A DNA stretch of 64,000 nucleotides from Longimonas halophila (GTDB lineage Bacteria; Bacteroidota; Rhodothermia; Rhodothermales; Salinibacteraceae): NCBI RefSeq assembly GCF_002554705.1, contig NZ_PDEP01000006.1:62001-126000 (forward strand), read 5' to 3'. The notes beneath the pieces were generated by a model, which saw only the letters and a list, made by a program, of their open reading frames with translations, made no database searches and was not told the DNA's origin. Every line of letters begins with the position of its first letter. Positions within the stretch are counted from its first letter, which is position 1. Position numbers and translations under genes: made by a program. Positions 33,101 through 41,160 of the stretch are shown in pieces.

Positions 33101-35031
33101 TCGTGTTTGACGAAGCCAGTCAGGTGCGTCCGGTGGATGCCTTCGGCGCAATCTTGCGCGGCGACCAGACCGTGGTGGTGGGCGACAGCAAGCAGCTTCC
33201 GCCCACCGACTTCTTCGACGCGGCCATCGACACCAGCGGCGACGACTTCGCGCAGCAGGCAGGCGACCAGGAGAGTGTGCTGGACCTGTTTCGGGCGAAG
33301 GGCGCGCCCGAGCAGATGCTACGGTTTCACTACCGCAGCCGCCACGAATCGCTGATTGCCGTTTCCAACAAAGCGTTCTACGACAACAATTTAAACGTCT
33401 TTCCGAGTCCCAGTGCCGAGCAGGGCGAAATCGGGCTCGTCTACAACCACCTGCCCGATACCGTCTACGACCGGGGCGGGAGCCGCCAGAACAAGAAGGA
33501 AGCCCAGGCCGTGGCCGAGCGCGTGATGGAGCACGCCCGTACACGTCCCGATATGTCGCTGGGCGTAGCCACGTTTAGCTCAGCGCAGCAAGACGCCATC
33601 CGCGACCGGTTGGAGCACCTGCGCCGCGACGATCCATCGTGCGAGTCGTTCTTCACCGGGCATCCCACCGAACCGTTCTTCGTCAAGAACCTGGAGAGCG
33701 TGCAGGGTGACCAGCGCGACGTGATGTACATTAGCGTGGGGTACGGGCGGGATGCGAACGGCAAGGTGACCATGAACTTTGGCCCGCTCAACCGTGAAGG
33801 CGGCGAGCGGCGCCTCAACGTGCTCACCACACGCGCCAAGTATCGCTGCGAGGTGTTCACGAACCTCAAGGCCGACGACATCGATCTGCATCGCACCAAT
33901 GCGCGCGGCGTGCAGGTGCTGAAGGAATATCTGAAGTTTGCAGAGACCGGCGAACTCGACGTGCCCACAGTCACTGGAGGCGGCCCCGACTCGCCGTTTG
34001 AGAGCGCGGTTGCGCAGCGGCTTCGTAGTGCGGGCTACCGCGTGGAGCATCAGATTGGGGTGGCCGGGTTTTTCATCGATCTGGCGGTGGTCGACCCCGA
34101 GCGCGAGGGCCGCTACGTGCTCGGCATTGAGTGCGACGGCGCCACGTACCACAGCGCCAAGATGGCTCGTGTGCGCGACCGCACGCGTCAGGCGGTGTTG
34201 GAGAACCTGGGCTGGCGCATTCACCGCATCTGGAGCACCGACTGGTTCCGCAATCCCGATGACGAGATGAAAGCCACCATTGCAGCCATTGAGCGTGCAC
34301 AGGTGGAGGCGAAGGCCGAGCGCGACCGCAAGGCCCCGGCGCAGGACGCGCCGGCGGCTCCTGCAACGGAGACCAACCCCAAAGACGACGCCACTGCGCA
34401 GGACGATGGTCCCGCTGCGCCGCAGCACGACGAACCGGTTATTGCCCGCGAATCGGCCTCTACGCTCGAAGCGGCAGACCCGGTGGAGGCGGTGCCGTAC
34501 GAAACGGCTACGCTCTCGCTGCCCGACACCAGCGACCTGGCTTCCATCGACCGCAGCACCCGGGCAACGTGGGTGTCGACCGTAGTCGAGCGCGAAGGTC
34601 CGGTCCATCCACACACTGTAATGCGCCGCATCGTCGACGCGTCGGGGGCCAGTCGCATGGGCACGCGCATCAAAGACGCACTGCGTGAGGCCATCGTCCA
34701 TGCCGAAGACATCAGGCGCATCACGCGCACCGATGACGTGCTGATGCCGCCTGGCCAGGAGGACGTGCCGGTGCGTGACCGAAGTGCTCTCGACCGCCGC
34801 GACCGTGATATTGCGTATGTGCCCATGCCCGAGATCCAGGAGGCGGCCCGCCGCATTGTGCGTGCCTCCTTTGGCGTTGACCGCGAGGAGCTGGTGCAGC
34901 AGGTGGGGCGTACGCTCGGCTTCGGGCGCGTGGGCTCAAAGATCCGCAAGCATGTAGATGACGCCATCGCATCCATGCTGGAGAATGAAACGCTTGTCCG
35001 AGAAAACGATCACCTTGTGGTGCCGGAGTAA
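30184..35031 (+). CDS. Large SF1 (Dna2/NAM7-type) helicase with DUF4011-like N-terminus, Vsr/DUF559-like nuclease and DUF3320-like C-terminus
   Basis: The ATG at 30184 starts a 1615-residue protein; the frame runs 85 codons further upstream through non-conserved sequence overlapping alaS. Residues about 5-170 (RKNELLDLTLRNPLISYR, EERRLSFN) match DUF4011. Walker A GPPGTGKS is at 344-351, followed by about 600 helical residues. Walker B is DEAS at 976-979, with GDSKQLPPTDFF and then SVQGDQRDVMYIS and RRLNVLTTRAK as SF1 motifs. A PD-(D/E)XK nuclease spans about 1275-1370 with Asp1299 and ECDG at 1316-1319. An acidic Pro/Ala linker precedes two related helical repeats at the end. I recall proteins of this build being listed among single-gene antiphage candidates (not checked). 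Base composition is host-like. Confidence 0.87.
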   Translation: MASVDAQLDRARKNELLDLTLRNPLISYRTLKSRGVEVIDERATQVHRLLVDEERRLSFNSVSDEQRQKLNGESEGEPEADQYELVFGQPNESTGPEEPAPDTEANSPAERHTDTVLQTPYTSPQLQQRLLNTYYHAQQSLQEEGINTLYLALGMLRWYRSPDTDTERSAPLLLVPVSLDRTDVQGRFRLTYTGGTVGGNLSLRAFLEGEFGLDWPLPDTDDAHSVPLDVAAYTEALRSVIEGRSRWSIAPNAMALGFFSFTRFLMFEDLDAANWPEDQKPGDHPVLRKVLDEGFSVPEGRIPDDAHLDDHLAPEDTHHVVDADSSQTRAVLDVKQGCNLVLQGPPGTGKSQTITNIIAEAIGQGQRVLFVSEKAAALDVVKRNLDQVGLGDACLELHSHKTRKKSVLNELQRTLKLGRPTVNDAAQHTDVFLQARQRLNDYTDAVNTPVGQSSVRPYVAYGKLAHLRDALSEAEPPTLRLPTAQSWTKDDFDTRRFLVEQVASHLDGMGVPVRHPFWGCEKEGYLPEEQDAVEQAARTAREALHALETTTQALAEQLCLNAPPTPQATDRLEHAATWAANAPDLSGVDVKADVWCANTDALHELVEAGQRYAELHATYDDTLIPEAWTQDVFAMRQALAKHSSKWYRWFIGDWRRAKSELAALCQGPLPDDSEDRVALLDAILEAQRLESTLTDYDAIAADVFGPAWRGPSSDWERLHAITEALTALHDAIAADDLPADVLDALPLPDTAAPADHLDTLHTRRTRYHEAADAFATSVALNADVRFEQGPLHDQPYDVQAELLDRCEAAVPRIQQMITYNDLANDLAAKDLEPVEQVARTWDEAPAHLVDLFDRAYYAALVRRAIEERPALKTFSGEQHEQVAEKFRELDRASLQHNRHELALKHYEQMPPPSGAGQMGVLMHEFGKKSRHMPIRLLMQRAGNAIQALKPVFMMSPMSVPKYLPPASASFDLVVFDEASQVRPVDAFGAILRGDQTVVVGDSKQLPPTDFFDAAIDTSGDDFAQQAGDQESVLDLFRAKGAPEQMLRFHYRSRHESLIAVSNKAFYDNNLNVFPSPSAEQGEIGLVYNHLPDTVYDRGGSRQNKKEAQAVAERVMEHARTRPDMSLGVATFSSAQQDAIRDRLEHLRRDDPSCESFFTGHPTEPFFVKNLESVQGDQRDVMYISVGYGRDANGKVTMNFGPLNREGGERRLNVLTTRAKYRCEVFTNLKADDIDLHRTNARGVQVLKEYLKFAETGELDVPTVTGGGPDSPFESAVAQRLRSAGYRVEHQIGVAGFFIDLAVVDPEREGRYVLGIECDGATYHSAKMARVRDRTRQAVLENLGWRIHRIWSTDWFRNPDDEMKATIAAIERAQVEAKAERDRKAPAQDAPAAPATETNPKDDATAQDDGPAAPQHDEPVIARESASTLEAADPVEAVPYETATLSLPDTSDLASIDRSTRATWVSTVVEREGPVHPHTVMRRIVDASGASRMGTRIKDALREAIVHAEDIRRITRTDDVLMPPGQEDVPVRDRSALDRRDRDIAYVPMPEIQEAARRIVRASFGVDREELVQQVGRTLGFGRVGSKIRKHVDDAIASMLENETLVRENDHLVVPE

Positions 35032-35130
35032 GGTTGCGCAGCAGATGAAGGGCTGCCGTTCACCATAATTTGAGCCAGGCGGGCGGAACGTGGGGCATGA
35101 GGACAGGTACAGCACATCTGCAACGCCCCG

Positions 35131-35218
35131 GTGGGGTGGCGGAGCCTGGTTGAACGCACCGGTCTCGAAAACCGGAGTACCCTCACGGGTACCGGGGGTT
35201 CGAATCCCTCCCCCACCG
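35131..35218 (+). tRNA. tRNA-Ser (anticodon CGA)
   Basis: The 88 bases fold as a class II tRNA. The acceptor stem is GGTGGGG with CCCCACC (35211-35217) and discriminator G. The anticodon stem is CCGGT/ACCGG with loop CTCGAAA, so the anticodon is CGA (reads UCG). A long variable arm (TACCCTCACGGGTA) is typical of tRNA-Ser, and the T-arm is GGGGG-TTCGAAT-CCCTC. The 3' CCA is not encoded. Confidence 0.97.
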
Positions 35219-35241
35219 CTGATACAAACACACACGCCGAC

Positions 35242-35276
35242 GCCTCCTTCTGTCTGCCGACGGAAGGAGGCTTTTT
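35242..35276 (+). terminator. Terminator after tRNA-Ser
   Basis: GCCTCCTTC (35242-35250) pairs with GAAGGAGGC (35263-35271) and runs into TTTTT, 24 bp after the tRNA end. Confidence 0.85.
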
Positions 35277-35487
35277 CGTGGATGCGATGTGCATCTCGGC
35301 ATGGATAGCACGGGGCACAAGACGGAACCGTTGTGTGCGCCCATCTCACATGTCTACGAGACAGCGCAACAGCTCCGTAAAAACGTGATAGGACCGCCCG
35401 GTTCGCCAGGCTTTCGAGTGACATCGCCGCTGCGGGTTCGTATCGTTACTACTGTATCTGCCTGTTTCTTCTGGCCTCCCCATTGCT

Positions 35488-36030
35488 ATGTCAACCGAAC
35501 ACACCGTCGCCGCTTCGCGCTGCACCATGACCGAGATTGTGCTACCCAACGACACCAACGGGCTCGGCAACATGATGGGCGGGCGGCTGCTGCACCTCAT
35601 GGACAAGTGCGCCGCCATCTCGGCACAGCGCCACGCCCGGCGCGTGTGCGTCACCGCCTCAGTCGATAACGTCGAGTTTCAGCGGCCCATTCGCGAGAGC
35701 AACGTCGTGGTGGTCGAGAGCCAGGTGAACCGCGCCTTCCGCACGTCGATGGAGGTGGAACTGAACGTGTGGGCCGAAAACCCGCGCGATGGCACCCGCC
35801 GCAAGTGCAACCGTGCCTTCTACACGTTCGTGGCCCTCAGCGAAGACGGCCATCCGATCGAGGTGCCCCAGATCGTGCCCGAAACCGCCCGGCAAGAAGA
35901 GCGCTTCAAAGCCGCCGGTAAGCGCCGCGACGTGCGCCTGGTGCTGGCCGGACGCCTCTCGCTCGACGAGGCCAACCACCTGCAAGACGATATGGTCGAG
36001 GCCGTGCGTACCGCCCGCGACAGCGAGTAA
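35488..36030 (+). CDS. Acyl-CoA thioesterase, hotdog fold (YciA/BACH type)
   Basis: This 180-residue protein has the acyl-CoA hydrolase core: TEIVLPNDTNGLGNMMGGRLLHLMD near residue 13, with the catalytic Asn/Asp region and the helix that follows, then VCVTASVDNVEFQRPI and VVVESQVNRAFRTSMEVELNV. Members hydrolyse acyl-CoA thioesters and work as hexamers in the cytosol. The C-terminal 40 residues (RRDVRLVLAGRLSLDEA) extend a little beyond the hotdog core. The gene for a small secreted protein follows after 15 bp, so the two are likely cotranscribed. Confidence 0.93.
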   Translation: MSTEHTVAASRCTMTEIVLPNDTNGLGNMMGGRLLHLMDKCAAISAQRHARRVCVTASVDNVEFQRPIRESNVVVVESQVNRAFRTSMEVELNVWAENPRDGTRRKCNRAFYTFVALSEDGHPIEVPQIVPETARQEERFKAAGKRRDVRLVLAGRLSLDEANHLQDDMVEAVRTARDSE

Positions 36031-36045
36031 GCTTTCTGCATCCCC

Positions 36046-36513
36046 ATGCGCTACCTGCTCTGCATTCTGCTTGTTGCTGGTGGACTGGTGAGTAGCGTGC
36101 TGCTCACCCCGCTCCATGCTCAGCGTGCCCCTGGCTCCATTGGCGTTGGAACGCAAGCCGGGCAGCCGGGCGGCTTTACCGTCAAGACATATGGCCGCGC
36201 GCCCTGGGCCGGAGTGTTTAGTCTGGGTACCAACTTTCGCGATCAGACGGTGGCCCATGTGCACCTGCTGCGCGAACGAGACCTGCCCGAATCGGCCCTC
36301 TGGGTGTTTTGGGGCCCGAGTCTGTTTCTGGGGCTGCGCAGCCTCGACACCCGATCGCGCGTGGTGGCCGGGGCCGGCGCGCGCGTCGGACTCAACTTCT
36401 ACACCGAGCGCATTGAGGTGTACCTGCACGCCAGCCCCCGCGCCGAGGGATTGCCTGCGCCCGATGTTCGTATAGGGGGAAGCGTAGGCCTCCGCTACTA
36501 CCTACGTTTCTGA
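36046..36513 (+). CDS. Small secreted protein, possibly a beta-barrel (hypothetical)
   Basis: The 155-residue precursor has a signal peptide (residues 1 to about 25, ending PLHAQ). The rest alternates short hydrophobic and polar stretches such as GVFSLGTNF, ALWVFWGPSLFLGL, AGAGARVGLNFYT and VGLRYYLRF. This fits amphipathic beta strands, and the terminal aromatic residue is one that outer-membrane barrels often end with. At this length only about six to eight strands would fit. No named family was recognised. It follows the thioesterase by 15 bp; the link is positional only. Confidence 0.7.
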   Translation: MRYLLCILLVAGGLVSSVLLTPLHAQRAPGSIGVGTQAGQPGGFTVKTYGRAPWAGVFSLGTNFRDQTVAHVHLLRERDLPESALWVFWGPSLFLGLRSLDTRSRVVAGAGARVGLNFYTERIEVYLHASPRAEGLPAPDVRIGGSVGLRYYLRF

Positions 36514-36572
36514 TTGTCTGCTGCCTCGTTGCAGCATCGCCTTGTTTGCCCGACTGCCTCTGTGCCGGACAT

Positions 36573-37496
36573 ATGCTCTATAACCGCGTACTCATCACAG
36601 GCGCCAACGGTCTTCTTGGGCAGGCGCTCACCCGGCGCCTGAGCCAGCTACCCGAGTACGACGTGCTCGCCACCGCCCGCGACGACACGCCCCGCTTCGA
36701 CACCGGCTCGTGTGGCTACGCCCCGCTCGACATCACCCAACCCGATGACATCGCGGCGCTCTTCGAGGACTTCACGCCCAACGTCCTTGTCAACTGCGCG
36801 GCCATGACCGATGTGGATGGCTGCACCGATGCCAAAGACGACTGCTGGGCCACCAACGCCACCGCCGTGCAGCATCTGGCCGAGGCCTGCCGCCGCCACG
36901 GCACACGCCTGGTGCAGGTCTCTACCGACTTCGTGTTCGACGGCGAAGACGGGCCCTATGCCGAAGATGCCCGCCCGAATCCAGTCAACTACTACGGACG
37001 CTCGAAGCTCGCGGGCGAGAACGCGGTGCGTGCCTCGGGGCTGGCCAACTGGGCCATTGTGCGCACGGTGCTGGTGTACGGCACCGGCACCGACCTGGGA
37101 CGCGGCACCATCGTGACGTGGCTGATGCAGAAGCTGGCAGCGGGCGAGCCGGTGCACATCGTCACCGATCAGTGGCGCACGCCCACCTACGTGAACGACC
37201 TGGCCCGCGGCATTGAGCGGCTGCTGCACTACGAAAAGACCGGCGTGTACCACATCTCCGGGCGCGAGCTTGTCTCGATCTACGACCTGGCCACCACCGT
37301 AGCCGACGTCTGCAACTACGACCCCGACTTCATCACGCCCGTGACCAGCGACTATTTCGAAAACGCCGTACCGCGTCCGCCGCGCACCGGATTCATCATC
37401 TTGAAAGCTGAAACGGAGTTGGGCTACCACCCCACACCGCTGCGCGAAGGCCTGCGGGCGGTGGGGAGCACGTTGGGTATTGCGTCAGATTCGTGA
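36573..37496 (+). CDS. NAD(P)-dependent sugar-nucleotide reductase, RfbD/RmlD-like extended SDR
   Basis: The 307-residue product starts at the ATG at 36573 (MLYNRVLITGANGLLGQALT), which places the GxxGxxG dinucleotide motif at residues 10-16. CAAMTDVDGCTDAKDDCW, the TDFVFDGEDGPYAE segment and the catalytic NYYGRSKLAGE (Tyr and Lys) are the RmlD pattern. Relatives reduce dTDP-4-dehydrorhamnose in dTDP-rhamnose synthesis. No rmlA, rmlB or rmlC gene adjoins, and the C-terminal region (VYHISGRELVSIYDL) is also compatible with other RfbD-like reductases, so I give the superfamily rather than a gene name. Confidence 0.88.
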   Translation: MLYNRVLITGANGLLGQALTRRLSQLPEYDVLATARDDTPRFDTGSCGYAPLDITQPDDIAALFEDFTPNVLVNCAAMTDVDGCTDAKDDCWATNATAVQHLAEACRRHGTRLVQVSTDFVFDGEDGPYAEDARPNPVNYYGRSKLAGENAVRASGLANWAIVRTVLVYGTGTDLGRGTIVTWLMQKLAAGEPVHIVTDQWRTPTYVNDLARGIERLLHYEKTGVYHISGRELVSIYDLATTVADVCNYDPDFITPVTSDYFENAVPRPPRTGFIILKAETELGYHPTPLREGLRAVGSTLGIASDS

Positions 37497-37579
37497 CCGC
37501 GGCACCGTGCCTTCGCCTCCGCAGGTTCGTGCTATATTAACACCACATCCCTGCCTTTTCGAGACGCGCTTGCGTTCTT

Positions 37580-37602
37580 AGGGATACGCAGCGCATCCGC
37601 CT
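37580..37602. repeat. 23-bp quasi-palindromic repeat, copy 2
   Basis: It is the same 23-bp sequence as 21798-21820 with one difference (G for C near the end). It lies 37 bp upstream of the serS start. Confidence 0.6.
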
Positions 37603-37639
37603 GTACTCGTATGCTTGTTGACCTGAATCCGTAGCTCCT

Positions 37640-38917
37640 ATGCTTGACCTTGACGCTGTCCGTGAACACCCGAACCGCGTGCGCGAAGCCATGCGCGCCA
37701 AAGGCGAAGACCGTCCCGAGCAGGTGGACGCACTGCTGGAGGTTGACGAGGAGCGGCGCACGCTCATCACGGAGCTGCAAGAGGCGCAGGCGCGCTCCAA
37801 TCGCATCTCAAAGCAGATCGGCGCGCTGATGCGCGAGGGCAAGAAGGAAGAGGCGCAAGAGCACATTGACGAAACCAGCGCGCTCAAGGAAACGATCGGC
37901 GAGCTGGAAGAGCAAGTGCGCGAAAAGAAGGCCCTCACCGAGCAGATGCTGCTGCAGTTGCCCAACATTCCGCATCGGAGCGTGCCGGTGGGTGCCTCCG
38001 AAGAGGACAACGAGGTGGAGGAAGAGGTGGGCGAGAAGCCGACATTCGATTTCGACCCGCAGCCGCACTGGGAGCTCATCGATGCGCTCGGCCTTGTGGA
38101 TTTTGAGCGCGGTGCGAAAGTGACCGGCGCCGGATTTCCCATCTACACCGGCAAGGGCGCGCGTCTGCAGCGTGCACTGATCCAGTTCTTCCTGGACCAG
38201 GCCAACGAGAACGGCTATACGGAAGTGCAGCCGCCGCTCTTTATCAACGAAGACAGCGCACGCGGCACGGGGCAGCTGCCCGACAAGGAAGACCTGATGT
38301 ACGAAATCCCGCGTGAGGGCTTCTTCCCGATTCCCACCGCCGAGGTGCCTGTCACTAACATGCACCGCGACGAAATCTTTGATGCGGACGACCTGCCGCG
38401 CACGTACTGCGCCTACACGCCGTGCTTTCGGCGCGAGGCGGGCTCGTATGGTGCGCATGTACGCGGCCTCAATCGCATGCATCAGTTCGACAAGGTGGAG
38501 CTGGTGCAGTTCGTGACGCCGGAGGAGAGCTACCGCGCCCTGGAGGCAATGTGCGCCGATGCCGAAGCGCTCTTGCAGGCGCTGGGGCTGCCGTACCGAC
38601 GCCTGCTCATGTGCACCGGCGATATGGGCTTCACGCAGGCGAAGAAGTACGACCTGGAGGTGTGGAGCGCCGGACAGGAACGCTGGCTGGAGGTGTCGTC
38701 CGTCTCGAACTTTGAGGCGTTTCAGGCGCGCCGCATGCAGATCCGGTATCGCCCCGAGCCCGAGGCCAAGCCCGAGCTTGTACACACGCTCAACGGCAGT
38801 GCACTGGCGCTTCCTCGCATAATCGCCGCGCTCATTGAGCAGTACCAGATCGAAGACGGTACCGTCGAACTGCCCGAGGTGCTGCATCCGTACACGCGGT
38901 TTGAGACAATTGCTTAA
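37640..38917 (+). CDS. serS: Seryl-tRNA synthetase
   Basis: This 425-residue protein is a standard bacterial SerRS. The N-terminal arm (residues about 30-105) is a long antiparallel coiled coil (DEERRTLITELQEAQARSNR, KEETIGELEEQV-like segments) that holds the long variable arm of tRNA-Ser. The class II core carries PPLFINEDSARGTGQLPD, PTAEVPVTNMHRDEIF, motif 2 FRREAGSYGAHVRGLNR and motif 3 NGSALALPRIIAALIEQ. The start ATG (MLDLDAVREHPNRVREAM) is the normal N-terminus. A tRNA-Ser gene lies 2.4 kb upstream on the same strand. Confidence 0.98.
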   Translation: MLDLDAVREHPNRVREAMRAKGEDRPEQVDALLEVDEERRTLITELQEAQARSNRISKQIGALMREGKKEEAQEHIDETSALKETIGELEEQVREKKALTEQMLLQLPNIPHRSVPVGASEEDNEVEEEVGEKPTFDFDPQPHWELIDALGLVDFERGAKVTGAGFPIYTGKGARLQRALIQFFLDQANENGYTEVQPPLFINEDSARGTGQLPDKEDLMYEIPREGFFPIPTAEVPVTNMHRDEIFDADDLPRTYCAYTPCFRREAGSYGAHVRGLNRMHQFDKVELVQFVTPEESYRALEAMCADAEALLQALGLPYRRLLMCTGDMGFTQAKKYDLEVWSAGQERWLEVSSVSNFEAFQARRMQIRYRPEPEAKPELVHTLNGSALALPRIIAALIEQYQIEDGTVELPEVLHPYTRFETIA

Positions 38918-38944
38918 AATAACCGCATATGTTGTGCGGCTATT
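38918..38944 (+). terminator. Hairpin after serS
   Basis: AATAACCGCA (38918-38927) pairs with TGCGGCTATT (38935-38944), with one mismatch and a seven-base loop, starting at the base after the serS stop. There is no T-tract on the plus strand, so this is a weak terminator candidate. Confidence 0.35.
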
Positions 38945-39060
38945 CCAGGCCCGTCACGATCAACCCGGCGGCTTGGGCAGTATCAATACCAGGGCAGTTG
39001 GATACCGCACGTTACACCGCAGACCTTCTGCATTCTCTGTCGTTCAGCGATCTTCTGGTT

Positions 39061-40383
39061 ATGGCTACAGACACACAGACTCGAACAGAACTCGACCTTT
39101 CCACCAGTAAGCGTCACTACGAGGCGGCGCAGCACCGCATTCCTGGCGGCGTGAACTCGCCTGCTCGCGCCTTCAAAAGCGTAGGCGGTACGCCGTTGTT
39201 TATCGACCGCGCCGAGGGCGCGTACATGACCGACGTAGATGGCAATCGTTACATCGACTACATCGGGTCGTGGGGGCCGATGCTGTTTGGCCACGCCCAT
39301 CCCGATGTCGTTCGCGCCGTAAAAGAGGCCGCAGATGCCTCCACCTCGTTTGGCGCCCCGACCGAAATCGAGATTGAGGTGGCCGAACTGGTCTGCGATC
39401 TGGTGCCGTCGGTCGAAAAGGTGCGCATGGTGAACTCGGGCACCGAGGCCACCATGAGCGCAGCCCGTGTGGCACGCGGCTACACCGGACGCGATAAGAT
39501 TATCAAGTTTGCGGGCAACTATCACGGTCACGGCGACTTTTTCTTGATCGCCGCAGGCAGCGGCCCGCTGTCGCTGGGCGAACCCAACTCGCCGGGCGTC
39601 ACCGAGGGCAACGCCAAAGACACGCTCCTGGCGCGCTACAACGACGCTGCACATGTGCGCGAGCTTGCCGAATCGTACGAGGACGAGGTCGCCTGCATCA
39701 TCGTCGAGCCGATTGCCGGCAACATGGGCTGCATTCCGCCCGAGCCCGGCTTCCTGGAAGAACTCCGCGCCATCTGCGACGAGCATGGCATCGTCCTCAT
39801 CTTCGACGAAGTCATGACCGGATTCCGCGTCGCGCCCGGCGGTGCCCAGGAGCGCTACGGCGTCACGCCCGACATGACGACACTGGGCAAGATCATCGGC
39901 GGCGGCCTCCCGGTGGGCGCATACGGCGGCAAGAAAGCGATCATGGACTACGTGTCGCCCGTGGGACCCGTTTACCAGGCCGGGACGCTAAGCGGCAACC
40001 CGCTGGCGATGCGTGCGGGCCACGCGGTGCTTTCGAAGATCGCCACCGAAAAAGACGACATCTATCCGCAGTTGGAGCGCTACAGCGAGGCGCTCGAAGA
40101 AGGCACCCGCCAGAACCTGGACGCGCTCGGGCTCTCGTATTACACCACCCGCGTGGGCGCCATGGGCAGCCTCTTCTTCTCGGACGAGCGCGTCACCGAT
40201 CTTGAGACAGCTAAAGCCTGCGATACGGAGGCCTACGCCGACTATTTCCATGCGATGCTGGAAGAAGGCGTGTACCTGGCCCCCTCGCAGTTTGAGGCAT
40301 ACTTCTTTGGCACGCAGCACGGCGAAGCCGAGCTCGACAAAACACTTGCGGCCCAGCGTAACGCGCTCAAGCGCATCCACTGA
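39061..40383 (+). CDS. hemL: Glutamate-1-semialdehyde 2,1-aminomutase
   Basis: The 440-residue enzyme starts at the ATG at 39061; the earlier in-frame ATG would add 44 non-conserved residues that overlap the serS hairpin. It converts glutamate-1-semialdehyde to 5-aminolevulinate, the last step of the C5 route to haem and other tetrapyrroles. Diagnostic segments are HRIPGGVNSPARAFKSVGG, IDYIGSWGPMLFGHAHP, KVRMVNSGTEATMSAARVAR, KFAGNYHGHGD, IFDEVMTGFRV and TTLGKIIGGGLPVGAYGG, the last containing the PLP-binding Lys. No hemA or hemB gene is nearby. Confidence 0.97.
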   Translation: MATDTQTRTELDLSTSKRHYEAAQHRIPGGVNSPARAFKSVGGTPLFIDRAEGAYMTDVDGNRYIDYIGSWGPMLFGHAHPDVVRAVKEAADASTSFGAPTEIEIEVAELVCDLVPSVEKVRMVNSGTEATMSAARVARGYTGRDKIIKFAGNYHGHGDFFLIAAGSGPLSLGEPNSPGVTEGNAKDTLLARYNDAAHVRELAESYEDEVACIIVEPIAGNMGCIPPEPGFLEELRAICDEHGIVLIFDEVMTGFRVAPGGAQERYGVTPDMTTLGKIIGGGLPVGAYGGKKAIMDYVSPVGPVYQAGTLSGNPLAMRAGHAVLSKIATEKDDIYPQLERYSEALEEGTRQNLDALGLSYYTTRVGAMGSLFFSDERVTDLETAKACDTEAYADYFHAMLEEGVYLAPSQFEAYFFGTQHGEAELDKTLAAQRNALKRIH

Positions 40384-40580
40384 TTCCAACTCCACAGGCT
40401 TCGCTGGTGTATCGGGGTATGGAAGGGTGAACGGGGAGACGAAAAACATCTACTTACAGCGTGAAGAACGGGGCGGAGCCCCTGAACGGCCCCGTCACGA
40501 GGCAGAGCCCCGCGACGAGATAACGTGTGTGAGTTGCAACTACGTAACGCGGTGTGCAAGTTTTCCCATTTTTCTTTTGG

Positions 40581-40641
40581 TCGGGCATCCCCCTTTGTCG
40601 CTGCGCGACATTTCCCCCTTCGCGAAGGGGGAAACGCCCGA
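40581..40641. repeat. Three-way-junction palindromic repeat A
   Basis: TCGGGC (40581-40586) pairs with GCCCGA (40636-40641). Inside are GTCGC-TGC-GCGAC (40597-40609) and a perfect 24-bp palindrome (40611-40634) centred on TTCGCGAA. The layout is outer stem plus two inner hairpins. Confidence 0.65.
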
Positions 40642-40950
40642 ACAGCGTGAGGGAATGGGGGATGTCAGGACCGCGTATTCTGCCACAATGCGATCAGCAA
40701 AGGAAAAAAAGAAACCCGCACATGCCGTTACGTACGTCTTCAGCGCAATGCTGCAACCAGATTTGGGTAGCGGTTCAATGCTAAGTGATGGAGGAAACAT
40801 GCCAGTAGCAGGAGGCTGGGAGCGCCGACCGGCGCGGACGTCCCCGGCGGGGCTTGCGGAGGCGAACGGAGGACCGCTGTATCTGTTTAGCGTGGTTCAA
40901 TAACCGCCCGGGGTCTTCCATGGGTGCACATGCTCCCCTTCTCCCCTTTT

Positions 40951-41000
40951 GGTCACCTTGAGCGCATACCGACAGCCGTCGGTAGGAGTCGAAAGGTCTC
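40951..41000. repeat. TGAGCG...AGTCGAA-type interspersed repeat with internal hairpin
   Basis: GGTCACCTTGAGCG and AGTCGAAAGGTCTC are the two halves of a repeat common in Bacteroidota intergenic DNA (from general familiarity, not checked). Here a TACCGAC-AGCC-GTCGGTA hairpin (40967-40984) lies between them. Confidence 0.45.
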
Positions 41001-41104
41001 CTACAACACCGGCACGGCATGCGCTCTACTAACATCGCTTCCTCCTTGACAGAAGCAGGCGGCTCACGGGCCGGGACAACTCCGCATGAAGTGCTGCTTC
41101 AAAT

Positions 41105-41160
41105 CCACCCCTCAGTCGCTGCGCGACAGCTCCCCTCTCCAGGGGAGCGGCCTGGAGTGG
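41105..41160. repeat. Three-way-junction palindromic repeat B
   Basis: It shares the hairpin GTCGC-TGC-GCGAC (41115-41127) with repeat A. The second arm is different: GCTCCCCT (41129-41136) with AGGGGAGC (41141-41148). CCAC at the left end pairs with GTGG at the right end, so the fold is kept while sequence differs. Confidence 0.55.
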
